The notes under the pieces: model-generated
Databases searched by the model: none
What the model was told of the DNA's origin: nothing
What the model saw: only the letters and a program-made list of their open reading frames with translations
Made by a program: the position numbers and the translations under genes
Shown: in pieces, positions 49,499 through 58,460 of the stretch
Numbering within the stretch: position 1 is the first letter of the stretch
Layout of the letters: every line of letters begins with the position of its first letter
From: Rugamonas sp. A1-17
Lineage (GTDB): Bacteria; Pseudomonadota; Gammaproteobacteria; Burkholderiales; Burkholderiaceae_D
Length of the DNA: 64,000 bases
Direction of reading: 5' to 3'
Assembly: GCA_025548565.1 (NCBI GenBank)
Contig: JAJLPB010000021.1
Coordinates: 49,318-113,317, forward strand

Positions 49499-51097
49499 AT
49501 GAAACTCCTTCGCACCATGAGGCTCAGCGTCAAGCTTCCGTTCACGATTGCGTTGTTGCTGTTCCTGATGGCGGGAGCAGCCATTACCGTTGAGTCGCAA
49601 CTGGCTCACGGACTCAAAGCGTTTAAGACCGATGTGGCCGCGGTGAACCAGCAGGAACGGGAAATCAATGCCATTAACATTGCGTTTCGCGAGCAAGTCC
49701 AGGAATGGAAAAATCTGCTGTTGCGAGGCAAACAACCGGAGAAGTTTCAGAAGCACTGGGCCGCTTTCGAAAAGAATGAGCAGGACGTCGCCGTCGCCTC
49801 CAGGCACCTGCTGGATAGCCTGACCGAACCCGAGGCGCGCGGGCTGCTGATCAAATTCGCCGAGGCGCATCGGCAGATGGGACTGCGGTACCGTGAGGGG
49901 ATGGAGGCGTTCAAGGCTGCCGATTTCGATCCCCATCAAGGCGACGTCAGCGTCGAGGGCATGGATCGCGGCCCCGCGAAGTTGCTGCGGGAGGCATCCG
50001 ACGCGTTGGCGAAAAACAGTGCCCTGGTCAGCGCGTCGACGGTGGAAGCCAGCCGCATCGCCGAAATTTTCAGTCTTGTTGTGATTTCGACGGTGCTGCT
50101 GCTGGGTCTCTTGATCGGATTCCTTCTCAGTCGCTCGGTGCTCCGGTTGCTGGGAGGCGAGCCGGCCGACGCCGCCGCGATCGCGCGCGCGATCGCGGGC
50201 GGCGACTTGTCGACGGCGGTCGCGCTGCGCAACGACGACGCAACGAGCATGATGGTTCGCGTTAAACAAATGCAGACCAGCCTGATCAGGATTGTCAGCG
50301 AAGTGCGCACCGGTACCGACGTGATCGCCGCCGCGTCGGTCCAGATGGCGAGCGGCAATCTGGACCTGTCCGCTCGCACCGAAGAACAGGCCAGCGCGCT
50401 GGAAGAAACCGCTTCTTCGATGCAGCAGCTGACCGCGACCGTCCAGCAAAATGCCGCGCATCTCCTCCGGGCCAACCAACTGGCGCAGTCCGCATCCCAG
50501 ATGGCCGTCAGAGGGGGCGCCGCAGTGTCGCAAGTCGTGGACACCATGGGGGCAATTAACGACTCGTCGAGAAAAATTGTCGACATCATCGGCGTAATCG
50601 ACAGTATCGCCTTCCAGACAAATATCCTCGCGCTGAATGCCGCGGTTGAAGCCGCGCGCGCCGGCGAACAAGGGCGAGGGTTCGCCGTGGTCGCAGGGGA
50701 AGTCCGAAACCTCGCCCACCGTTCCGCGGCGGCAGCGAAGGAAATCAAGACCTTGATCGGCGATTCGGTCAACAAGGTCGATAGCGGAGCAAAACTGGTC
50801 GATCAAGCCGGCGCCACCATGAACGAGCTGGTCTCCGGCGTGCAGCGATTGACCGATATACTCGGTGAGGTCGCGGTCGCCGGCAACGAGCAGACTTCAG
50901 GCATCGAGCAAATCAACCGGGCGATTATCCAGATGGATAGCGTCACGCAGCAAAATGCCGCGTTGGTGGAGGAAGCGGCCGCGGCTGCGCAACGCATGCA
51001 AGAACAATCCGCAAAGCTGGCCGGCCTGGTGAGTATTTTCACGCTGCCGCAGGCAAGTCCCCCTCGTCTCATGTCGCCGTCGCACCGGGCTGCTTAA
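49499..51097 (+). CDS. Methyl-accepting chemotaxis protein
   Basis: A 532-residue chemoreceptor. It has a first membrane span (about 12-32), a periplasmic four-helix-type ligand region (about 33-190), a second span (about 195-215), HAMP (LLGGEPADAAAIARAIAGGDLS), and a long cytoplasmic signalling coiled coil. The conserved tip includes VEAARAGEQGRGFAVVAGEVRNLAHRSA, and methylation-type segments include ARTEEQASALEETASSMQQLTATVQQNA. It lacks the C-terminal CheR-binding pentapeptide. The ligand is unknown. The ATG at 49499 (MKLLRTMRLS) is preferred to an upstream ATG at 49436, which would add residues ahead of the span. Confidence 0.93.
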   Translation: MKLLRTMRLSVKLPFTIALLLFLMAGAAITVESQLAHGLKAFKTDVAAVNQQEREINAINIAFREQVQEWKNLLLRGKQPEKFQKHWAAFEKNEQDVAVASRHLLDSLTEPEARGLLIKFAEAHRQMGLRYREGMEAFKAADFDPHQGDVSVEGMDRGPAKLLREASDALAKNSALVSASTVEASRIAEIFSLVVISTVLLLGLLIGFLLSRSVLRLLGGEPADAAAIARAIAGGDLSTAVALRNDDATSMMVRVKQMQTSLIRIVSEVRTGTDVIAAASVQMASGNLDLSARTEEQASALEETASSMQQLTATVQQNAAHLLRANQLAQSASQMAVRGGAAVSQVVDTMGAINDSSRKIVDIIGVIDSIAFQTNILALNAAVEAARAGEQGRGFAVVAGEVRNLAHRSAAAAKEIKTLIGDSVNKVDSGAKLVDQAGATMNELVSGVQRLTDILGEVAVAGNEQTSGIEQINRAIIQMDSVTQQNAALVEEAAAAAQRMQEQSAKLAGLVSIFTLPQASPPRLMSPSHRAA

Positions 51098-51168
51098 GCC
51101 GCCTTGGCGCTTGATTCGGGGCCGGCACGGCCTATACTGGCTAGACCATCACCGCATGGAGGCGCTAC

Positions 51169-51459
51169 ATGTTGAAAGTCACGGAGAGTGAAATCGCGCA
51201 AGAGCTGGATAGCTATTTGCACCAGGCTCTGACGCAAACGATAGTTGTCGAACACGCCGAGCGCGAGCCGGTGGTCGTGCTGTCACTGGCCGAGTTCGAG
51301 AGACTGCAAAACGTCGACGACCAGCACTGGGCCGATTGCGCCCGCAAGGCCAACGTCGAGGGGTATGCCGATCACGATCATGAAGTGCGGCAGCGGCTGG
51401 CCGCCGCCATGAAAGACAAGCGGCTCGCCTGCATCAGGAAGGGGCTGCATTCCCACTAA
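51169..51459 (+). CDS. Phd/YefM-type antitoxin without adjacent toxin
   Basis: A 96-residue protein with a Phd/YefM-like N-terminal DNA-binding fold (LKVTESEIAQELDSYLHQAL, then EREPVVVLSLAEFERLQ, about residues 1-50). A charged C-terminal tail is normally the toxin-binding part. In complete systems a RelE, ParE, YoeB or Doc toxin gene follows or precedes. Here the next sequence is a dRS3-like repeat beginning at 51460 and then the convergent fadD gene, so no toxin is present. It may be an orphan, a regulator, or the remnant of a lost toxin-antitoxin pair. Confidence 0.8.
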   Translation: MLKVTESEIAQELDSYLHQALTQTIVVEHAEREPVVVLSLAEFERLQNVDDQHWADCARKANVEGYADHDHEVRQRLAAAMKDKRLACIRKGLHSH

Positions 51460-51538
51460 CGTCGTTCCCGCGCAGGCGGGAATCTATGGCGAGCGTCTTC
51501 GGACGCGATGCATGGGTTCCCGCTTCCGCGGGAACGAC
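51460..51538. repeat. dRS3/REP-like double-hairpin repeat, copy 5
   Basis: GTTCCCGC-GCAG-GCGGGAAT and GTTCCCGC-TTCC-GCGGGAAC arranged head to head with CGTCG...CGAC ends. It starts at the base after the antitoxin stop codon and ends 4 bp before the fadD stop. Confidence 0.85.
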
Positions 51539-51542
51539 ACGC

Positions 51543-53213
51543 TTACGCTGCGACTTTTTCGTCGCGCAGCTGGCGGCGCAGGATCTTGCCAACGTTGGTC
51601 TTCGGCAGTTCATCCCGGAACTCGATGTACTTCGGCTTTTTGTAGGCGGTCAGCTCATGCTTGCAGAAGTCCAGCAACTGCTCGGCGGTCAGGTTCGGAT
51701 CCTTGCGCACCACGAACAGTTTGACGGCCTCGCCGGAGTTCTTGTCCGGCACGCCGATGCACGCCACTTCCAGCACGCCCGGATGCGAGGCCACCACGCC
51801 TTCCACTTCGTTCGGATACACGTTGAAGCCGGACACGATGATCATGTCCTTCTTGCGGTCGACGATGCGGGTGAAGCCCTGCTCGTTCATGATGCCGACG
51901 TCGCCGGTCTTGAAGAAGCCGTCGGGCGTCATCGACTTGGCGGTTTCGTCCGGACGGTTCCAATAGCCGGCCATGACCTGCGGGCCGCGGATGGCGATCT
52001 CGCCGGTGCCGCCCAGCGGCAGCACGTTGCCGTCGTCGTCCAGGATGCACACTTCGGTCGACGGGATCGGCAGGCCGATGGTGCCGGTGAATTCCTTGAT
52101 GTCCACACGGTTGGCGGTGGCCACCGGCGAGGTTTCCGACATGCCGTAGCCTTCGATGATCGGCGTGCCGGTCAGCTTGAGCCAGCGGTCGGCCACGGCT
52201 TGTTGCACGGCCATGCCGCCGCCGTTGCAGACCGAGTACGAGGAGAAGTCCAGCTTGGCGAATTCGGCGTTGTTGAGCAGCGCGTTGTACAGCGTGTTCA
52301 CTGCGGGGAACACGGCCACGCGGTACTTGGCCAGCTCCTTGACGAAGCCGGGAATGTCGCGCGGATTCGGCACCAGCAGGTTCAGGCCGCCCATGCGCAT
52401 GCCCATGAAGGCGCTGATGGTCAGCGAATAGATGTGGTACAGCGGCAGCGCGCACACGAACACCAGCTGCTCGGCCTGCGGCTTGAACTGCAGCCAGGCT
52501 TCGTTCTGCAGCACGTTGGCGATGATGTTACGGTGCAGCAGCACGGCGCCCTTGGAGACACCGGTGGTGCCACCCGTGTATTGCAGGAAGGCGATGTCGT
52601 CATGGCCCTGCTTGACCGGATCCAGCGCCAGGCGCGAGCCCTCGGCCAGCACCTGCTTGAACGAGACCGAGCTCGGCAGCGAATACGAGGGCACCATCTT
52701 CTTGACGTTGCGGACCACGAAGTTGACCAGCGCGCCCTTCAGCGTGCCCAGCATGTCGCCCATGGTGGCGACGATGACGTGCTTGACCTGGGTGTGCGCC
52801 AGCACCTGCTCGACCGTGGTGGCGAAGTTCTCCAGCACGATGATCGCTTCCGAACCGGAGTCCGTCAGTTGATGCTGCAGCTCGCGCGGCGTGTACAGCG
52901 GGTTGACGTTGACCACCGTGTAGCCGGCGCGCAGGATGGCCGCCATCGCCACCGGATACTGCAGCACGTTCGGCAGCATGATCGCCACGCGCGCGCCCGG
53001 CTTCAGGCCCTTGCTTTGCAACCAGGCGCCCATCTGCAGCGACAGCTTGTCCAGCTCGCCGTAGGTCAGGAACTTGTCCATGCAGACGTAGGCGTTGCGG
53101 TCGGCATACTTGCGGAACGATTCCTCCAGCAGGTGGGTGACCGAGCGGTACTGCGTGCTGTCGATCTCGGCGGGCACGCCTTCGGGGTAGGACTTGAGCC
53201 AAATCTTTTCCAT
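51543..53213 (-). CDS. fadD: Long-chain fatty acid-CoA ligase, paralogue 1
   Basis: Activates fatty acids to acyl-CoA using ATP, at the inner membrane, for beta-oxidation or phospholipid synthesis. The 556-residue protein has the AMP-binding motif YTGGTTGVSKGAVL (about 211-224), YGMSETSPVA, the ADP-forming hinge GDVGIMNEQGFTRIVDRKKDMIIVSGFNVYPNEVE, and the C-terminal catalytic lysine in LPKTNVGKILRR. It starts 3 bp after the stop of a very similar paralogue and must be co-transcribed with it. Confidence 0.95.
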   Translation of the reverse strand: MEKIWLKSYPEGVPAEIDSTQYRSVTHLLEESFRKYADRNAYVCMDKFLTYGELDKLSLQMGAWLQSKGLKPGARVAIMLPNVLQYPVAMAAILRAGYTVVNVNPLYTPRELQHQLTDSGSEAIIVLENFATTVEQVLAHTQVKHVIVATMGDMLGTLKGALVNFVVRNVKKMVPSYSLPSSVSFKQVLAEGSRLALDPVKQGHDDIAFLQYTGGTTGVSKGAVLLHRNIIANVLQNEAWLQFKPQAEQLVFVCALPLYHIYSLTISAFMGMRMGGLNLLVPNPRDIPGFVKELAKYRVAVFPAVNTLYNALLNNAEFAKLDFSSYSVCNGGGMAVQQAVADRWLKLTGTPIIEGYGMSETSPVATANRVDIKEFTGTIGLPIPSTEVCILDDDGNVLPLGGTGEIAIRGPQVMAGYWNRPDETAKSMTPDGFFKTGDVGIMNEQGFTRIVDRKKDMIIVSGFNVYPNEVEGVVASHPGVLEVACIGVPDKNSGEAVKLFVVRKDPNLTAEQLLDFCKHELTAYKKPKYIEFRDELPKTNVGKILRRQLRDEKVAA

Positions 53214-53216
53214 GTC

Positions 53217-54908
53217 TTATGCAGCTTTCTTGTTCTGGCCGGGTGGTTCGTCGCGCAGCATGCGCCGCAGGATTTTCCCGACGTTGGTTTTGGGTAGCTC
53301 CTCGCGGAACTCGATATATTTGGGCTTTTTATAGCCGGTAAATTGTTCTTTGCAGTAGGCCATCAACTGCTCGACCGTGAGGTTCGGATCCCGGCGCACC
53401 ACGAAGATCTTGACCGCCTCGCCCGAGTGCTCGTCCGGCACGCCGATGCAGGCGCATTCCAGCACGCCCGGATGCGCGGCGATCACGCCCTCCAGCTCGT
53501 TCGGGTAGACGTTGAAGCCGGACACCAGGATCATGTCCTTCTTGCGGTCGACGATCTTCACGAAACCGTTCTCGTCCATCACGCCGACGTCGCCGGATTT
53601 GAAATAGCCGTCGGCCGTCATGACCTTGGCGGTTTCGTCCGGGCGGTTCCAGTAGCCCGCCATCACCTGCGGGCCGCGGATAGCGATCTCGCCCGGCTGG
53701 CCCAGCGCCACTTCGTTGCCGTCGTCGTCGAGGATAGCGATTTCGGTCGACGGCACCGGCAAACCGATGGTGCCGGTGAAGGCCGTGCTGTCGGCGCGGT
53801 TGCAGGTAGCCACCGGCGACGTTTCAGACAGGCCATAGCCTTCGATGATGGACACGCCCGTCACCTTCAGCCAATTATCGTTGACGGCCTGCTGCACCGC
53901 CATGCCGCCGCCGTTGCAGATCTTCAGGCCCGAGAAGTCCAGGTTGCCGAACGACGGATGGTTCAACAGCGCGTTGTACAGCGTGTTCACCGCCGGCAGC
54001 ATGTTGAACTTGTATTTGCTCAGCTCCTTGATGAAGCCGCCGATGTCGCGCGGGTTCGGGATCAGGATGTTCAGCGCGCCCACCCGCGTGCCCCACATCG
54101 CGCAGCAGGTCAGCGCGAAGATGTGGTACAGCGGCAGCGCGCAAACGATGGTGATCTGCTCGGTCACATTGCCCAGCGCCGGCTTGGACCAGGCCTCGTT
54201 CTGCAGCAGGTTGGCCACCAGGTTGCGGTGCGTCAGCGTGGCGCCCTTGGAGACGCCGGTGGTGCCGCCCGTGTACTGCAAGAAGGCCGGATCGGTGGGC
54301 TCCAGCGACACCGGCGTCAGCTTCATGCGGCCGCCCTGCGACAGCGCATCCTTGAAGCGGACCGCGTTCGGCAGCGAGAACGGCGGCACCATCTTCTTGA
54401 CGCTGCGTACCACGAAATTGACCAGTGCACCCTTGAGGCCGCCGAGCATCTCGCCCATGCTGGCCACCACGATGTGCTTGACCTGCGTGCGGCCCAGCAC
54501 CTGCTCCAGCGTGGTCGCAAAATTTTCCAGGATCAGGATGGCTTCGCAGCCCGAGTCGTTGAGCTGGTGCTCCAGTTCGCGCGGCGTGTACAGCGGGTTG
54601 ATGTTGACCACGGTGTAGCCGGCGCGCAGGATGGCGGCGATGGCGATCGGATACTGCAGCACGTTCGGCATCATCACGCCGACGCGCGCGCCCTTCTTCA
54701 TGCCGCGGCTTTGCAACCAGGCGCCCAGGCGCTTGGAATAGGCGTCGACTTCGGCATAGGTGAGGAATTTATCCATGCAGACGTAGGCGTTGCGGTCTGC
54801 GAATTTGTGGAAGGACTCTTCCAGCAGCTGGACCAGCGAGCGGTACTGAGTCGTGTCTATCTCCGTCAGCATGCCGGGCGGGTACGACTTCAACCAGATT
54901 TTTTCCAT
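53217..54908 (-). CDS. fadD: Long-chain fatty acid-CoA ligase, paralogue 2
   Basis: A 563-residue acyl-CoA synthetase nearly colinear with the gene downstream. It has YTGGTTGVSKGATL, YGLSETSPVA, GDVGVMDENGFVKIVDRKKDMILVSGFNVYPNELE and LPKTNVGKILRRMLRDE. Both paralogues begin MEKIWLKSYP and share most of the sequence, so they arose by tandem duplication. Divergence is concentrated around residues 185-200 and 235-265, which may reflect chain-length preference. It is first in the pair; the 189-bp region before it shows no obvious binding site. Confidence 0.95.
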   Translation of the reverse strand: MEKIWLKSYPPGMLTEIDTTQYRSLVQLLEESFHKFADRNAYVCMDKFLTYAEVDAYSKRLGAWLQSRGMKKGARVGVMMPNVLQYPIAIAAILRAGYTVVNINPLYTPRELEHQLNDSGCEAILILENFATTLEQVLGRTQVKHIVVASMGEMLGGLKGALVNFVVRSVKKMVPPFSLPNAVRFKDALSQGGRMKLTPVSLEPTDPAFLQYTGGTTGVSKGATLTHRNLVANLLQNEAWSKPALGNVTEQITIVCALPLYHIFALTCCAMWGTRVGALNILIPNPRDIGGFIKELSKYKFNMLPAVNTLYNALLNHPSFGNLDFSGLKICNGGGMAVQQAVNDNWLKVTGVSIIEGYGLSETSPVATCNRADSTAFTGTIGLPVPSTEIAILDDDGNEVALGQPGEIAIRGPQVMAGYWNRPDETAKVMTADGYFKSGDVGVMDENGFVKIVDRKKDMILVSGFNVYPNELEGVIAAHPGVLECACIGVPDEHSGEAVKIFVVRRDPNLTVEQLMAYCKEQFTGYKKPKYIEFREELPKTNVGKILRRMLRDEPPGQNKKAA

Positions 54909-55097
54909 CCTGTGCCTCGTGTCTCGAATTATCGTTGTAAGGTCCGGCGCACAGTGCCGGTTCAGGGTCGGTCATTCGTCTATGCGAACTTCGAGAGCCT
55001 ACTTATCACGATGCTATCGGGCAGCAAGCTCGGACGCAAGCGCATTTAACCATATTTGAATGCGGCTTCTAACGGCTTTTTATGCTGCATCGCAGCA

Positions 55098-56225
55098 TCA
55101 ATGTGTGCCTTGCGGCGTGGCATCCGGCTGCTGGGCGGCCTCCGCGTTGAGCAATACCGGGCGGCCCAGTTGCTGCAACTGCTGCTGGCGTTGAACTAGA
55201 TCAAGAGAAGCTAATTTTTGCACTGCACCATAAAAACGCACGAACGTTCGTTCCTGCTTCAGCAAAGAACGGAAGGCGGGCAGATAATCGTGGTAAGTTC
55301 CCACAGCGCTGAGGTGGGCGTTGGTCAGCGGCTCGGCAAACCAGCGGTCGTAGCCGGCGTACCCGCCCCAGCTGTCCTTCAACTTCTGGTAATCGGTTTT
55401 CAGGTGGGCGAAGATGCGCGCCTTCTCCGCACGCTTGTGGCGGATGCTGGTTTTGTTGGCGTAGGTCTCGGCCAGCATTTTGCGGTGGCGTACCAACAGT
55501 TCCAGGAAATCCTGGCGGCGCGCGTTGTAGCGGGTGTAGGCCTCGCGCATCGGATCGGTACCGTACAGCTCCAGCCAGCGCGCCACGCCGGCCTCCTCCA
55601 CCGCCGTCGCGAAGCCTTCGTTGAACTGGGAATCGCCCTGCACGTACACCACCTGGTGCGCCAGCTCGTGGAACACCATGCGCGCCAGCTCGGCGTCGGA
55701 ATAGTTGATGAAGGTCGACAGCAGCGGATCGCTGAACCAGCCCAGCGTGGAATAGGCCGGCACGCCGCCGACCTGCACGTCGTTGCCCTCCTTGCGCAGC
55801 TCGTCGGCGTAGGCCATCGCGTCTTCCTTGCTGTAGTAGCCGCGATAGCTGACGCAGCCGGCGATCGGGAAACACCACTGGATGGGCCGCAGTGAAAGTT
55901 CCGGCGTGGCCACCACGTTCCACAGCACGAAGGGGCGCGTGAGCGCGGCGTAGTTCTTGTAGCTGGCGTTGTCGGGCAGGCCCAGTTCTTTGACCGCGAA
56001 GCGGCGTATCAACAACGCTTTTTCCAGGCGGGCCTTGAGCTGGGGATCGGTGGATGGATCGCCCAGCCAGTCTTCAATCGGACGGGCGTCCGACCACAGC
56101 GCATACTGGCCCTGAGCGGCTTGCATGTAGTACTTGAGTTGCGCACAACCAGCCAGCATAAGTGCTGCGCAGCCCGCCGCCAGCCAGTACCTGGCGCGGA
56201 CGATTCGGCGGGCTAAGTTGCGCAT
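55098..56225 (-). CDS. Putative zinc-dependent aminopeptidase lipoprotein
   Basis: A 375-residue protein with a lipoprotein signal (lipobox LAGC, lipidated Cys27) and a gluzincin site: HELAH (His186, Glu187, His190) with a third ligand Glu203 in FNEGFATAVEEAG. It matches the family of predicted aminopeptidases (Pfam Aminopep). It should be anchored in the outer membrane or periplasmic leaflet and act on peptides; activity is not experimentally defined for most members. It begins 9 bp downstream of the molybdopterin oxidoreductase gene on the same strand. Confidence 0.88.
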   Translation of the reverse strand: MRNLARRIVRARYWLAAGCAALMLAGCAQLKYYMQAAQGQYALWSDARPIEDWLGDPSTDPQLKARLEKALLIRRFAVKELGLPDNASYKNYAALTRPFVLWNVVATPELSLRPIQWCFPIAGCVSYRGYYSKEDAMAYADELRKEGNDVQVGGVPAYSTLGWFSDPLLSTFINYSDAELARMVFHELAHQVVYVQGDSQFNEGFATAVEEAGVARWLELYGTDPMREAYTRYNARRQDFLELLVRHRKMLAETYANKTSIRHKRAEKARIFAHLKTDYQKLKDSWGGYAGYDRWFAEPLTNAHLSAVGTYHDYLPAFRSLLKQERTFVRFYGAVQKLASLDLVQRQQQLQQLGRPVLLNAEAAQQPDATPQGTH

Positions 56226-56234
56226 ACATTACCT

Positions 56235-58313
56235 TCAAGCAGCGACTCTTTCGACTTGTACCAGTGTATCGTAAAAAGTTGGTGCGCGGCCCATATCGGT
56301 TAACTGTTGGCTGGTAACCTCATTGGCGTTTTTACCATCCCTGCCTAGTTTTTTCCACCACACTGACAAGCCTACAACAAGGCCCGCGCGCGCCTTGTCC
56401 GTGACGCGTGCCTTCGCGATGAAGGTGCCGCGGTCGTTGAAGATGCGCACCATGTCGCCGTCGCTGATGCCGCGCGCGGCGCTGTCGTCGGGGTGGATGT
56501 CGAGGTGCGGTTCGCCCTCCGCCGAACGCAGGCTTTTCACGTTGACGAAAGTTGAGTTGAGGAAGTTGCGCGCCGGCGGAGAAATCATCGCCAGCGGGTA
56601 GCGCTTGGCCAGCTCCGGATTGCTCGCCACCGATTCATACGGCGGCAGGTAGGCGGGCAATGGATCGAGTCCGTCGGCCGCCATCGTTGCGGAGTAGAAC
56701 TCGCACTTGCCGGACGGCGTGGGGAAGCCGCCGTGTGCGAACGGCGCGTCGGGCACATTGAGTTTCTGCCAGCCCTTGCGCTTCAACGATTCCCAATCGA
56801 AGTTGACCGCGCGGACGTCCTGCGCGTTGAAAGCCATGGCCGCCAGCTGGTCGTCGCTGTCCTGGAAGCACGGGTCGTCGAAGCCCATGCGCGCGGCCAG
56901 CAGGCGGAAGATTTCGGTGTTGGCCTTGGCCTCGCCCATCGGCGCGATGGCCGCGTTGTTGGCCATCATGTACAGGTGGCCGTAGGCGGTGTGCGTGTCG
57001 ATGTGTTCCAGCTGCGTGGTGGCCGGCAGCACGATGTCGGCATAGTCCACGGTGTCGGTCTGGAAGTGCTCCAGCACCACGGTGAACAAATCCTCGCGCG
57101 CGAAGCCGGCCATCACCTTGCCCGAATCGGGCGCGATCGCCAGCGGATTGGCGTTGTAGACGATCACCGCCTCCACCGCCGGCCCGAACTCCGGCGAGCT
57201 CGCGCGCAGCAGGTCGTCGCCGATGGTGGTCATGTTGATGGTGCGCGGCTGTTTCGCCAGCAGGTCCGGCCGCTGCAGCGCCGCCTTGTTGGTCGGGAAC
57301 GAACCGCTGGACGACAGCTGGATGCCGCCGGCCGGATGGCGCCACGCGCCCACCAGCGCCGGCAGGCAAGCGATGCTGCGCACCGACATGCCGCCGCCGC
57401 GCACGCGTTGCACGCCGTAGTTGGCGCGGATCGCCACCGGCTCGCCGGCGCGCGCCATGCCGCCGTACAGGCGCGCCAGGTCGACCACCTCGGCCACGCT
57501 GATGCCGCAGGTGTCGGCGGTGCGCTCCGGCGTCCACTCGGCGGCGCGTTGCTTCAGCTGCTCGAAGCCCAGCGTGTGCTGCGCGATGTAGTCGTGGTCG
57601 AGCAGGTCTTCGGCGATCAGCACATGCATCAGGCCCAGCGCCAGCGCGGCGTCGGTGCCGGGCAGCAGCGCGATATGCTGATGGCATTTCTCCGCCGTCA
57701 GCGAACGGTAGGGATCGATGGCGATCAGCTTGGCGCCGTTGCGCTTGGCCTCTTGCGCACGGGTCCAGAAGTGCAGGTTGGAGGCGATTGGATTGCCGCC
57801 CCAGATCACGATCAGTTTCGCGTTCTGGAACTGTTCAAGGTCAATGCCGATCGAGCCGCCGATGGTGTACTTGTAACCGGTGGCGCCGGCCGTCGCGCAG
57901 ATGGTGCGGTCCAGCAGCGAGGCGCCGATACGGTTGAAGAAACGCATCGACATCGACTCGCCCTGCACCAGCCCCATCGTGCCGCAATAGCTGTACGGCA
58001 GAATGGCTTCCGGTGCGCGCTCGGCCAGCGGCTTGAGCCGGGCGGCGATGGTGTCGAGCGCCTCGTCCCAGCTGATACGCTCGAACTTGCCCTCGCCCTT
58101 CTTGCCGATCCGGCGCAGCGGATGCAGCAGACGGTCCGCGTGGTAGGTGCGCTCGGTGTAGCGTGCCACCTTGGTGCACAGCACGCCGGCCGTGGTTGGA
58201 TGGTCGGGGTCGCCCTTGACGGCGGTGGCCACGCCATCCTCCACCGTCACCAGCAGCGCGCAGGTGTCGGGGCAATCGTGCGGGCAGGCCGCGCGGACTT
58301 GTGTCGTTGTCAT
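56235..58313 (-). CDS. Molybdopterin-dependent oxidoreductase (DMSO-reductase superfamily)
   Basis: A 692-residue enzyme carrying bis-MGD and one 4Fe-4S cluster. The N-terminal cluster motif is CPHDCPDTC followed by Cys in VLCTKVARY. Molybdopterin domains follow (LPYSYCGTMGLVQGESMSMRFFNRIGAS, IVIWGGNPIASNLHFW), then a C-terminal MGD-binding beta-barrel (PLAMISPPARNFLNSTFVNVKSL). No Tat signal is present, so it is cytoplasmic. The substrate is unknown; formate, nitrate and thiosulfate types cannot be separated by eye. I chose the ATG at 58313 because the cluster motif follows at once. It is transcribed with the downstream peptidase. Confidence 0.93.
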   Translation of the reverse strand: MTTTQVRAACPHDCPDTCALLVTVEDGVATAVKGDPDHPTTAGVLCTKVARYTERTYHADRLLHPLRRIGKKGEGKFERISWDEALDTIAARLKPLAERAPEAILPYSYCGTMGLVQGESMSMRFFNRIGASLLDRTICATAGATGYKYTIGGSIGIDLEQFQNAKLIVIWGGNPIASNLHFWTRAQEAKRNGAKLIAIDPYRSLTAEKCHQHIALLPGTDAALALGLMHVLIAEDLLDHDYIAQHTLGFEQLKQRAAEWTPERTADTCGISVAEVVDLARLYGGMARAGEPVAIRANYGVQRVRGGGMSVRSIACLPALVGAWRHPAGGIQLSSSGSFPTNKAALQRPDLLAKQPRTINMTTIGDDLLRASSPEFGPAVEAVIVYNANPLAIAPDSGKVMAGFAREDLFTVVLEHFQTDTVDYADIVLPATTQLEHIDTHTAYGHLYMMANNAAIAPMGEAKANTEIFRLLAARMGFDDPCFQDSDDQLAAMAFNAQDVRAVNFDWESLKRKGWQKLNVPDAPFAHGGFPTPSGKCEFYSATMAADGLDPLPAYLPPYESVASNPELAKRYPLAMISPPARNFLNSTFVNVKSLRSAEGEPHLDIHPDDSAARGISDGDMVRIFNDRGTFIAKARVTDKARAGLVVGLSVWWKKLGRDGKNANEVTSQQLTDMGRAPTFYDTLVQVERVAA

Positions 58314-58332
58314 GTCTTGGATCAAAAATCGT

Positions 58333-58376
58333 GGACGGAAAGCAGTATGGTAAACGAAATGGGGACGATTCCGTCC
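58333..58376. promoter_or_regulatory. Inverted repeat in a divergent promoter region
   Basis: GGACGGAA (58333-58340) and TTCCGTCC (58369-58376) form a perfect 8-bp inverted repeat with a 28-nt spacer, between the molybdopterin oxidoreductase and M20 amidohydrolase genes. It is a possible operator for a distant regulator; no cognate regulator is adjacent. Confidence 0.35.
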
Positions 58377-58460
58377 GCTCTGGATTTGTTCACCTGACAA
58401 GGGCTACAATGGCTGTTCTCGCCGCCCAAAAGGCAGGCGAACCCGATCTTGGAGAAGCAG

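Noticed and set aside
55081..55098. Hairpin ATGCTGC-ATC-GCAGCAT after the peptidase lipoprotein gene considered as terminator
   Set aside because: The stem is followed by A rather than T on the relevant strand, so it lacks the feature that defines an intrinsic terminator.
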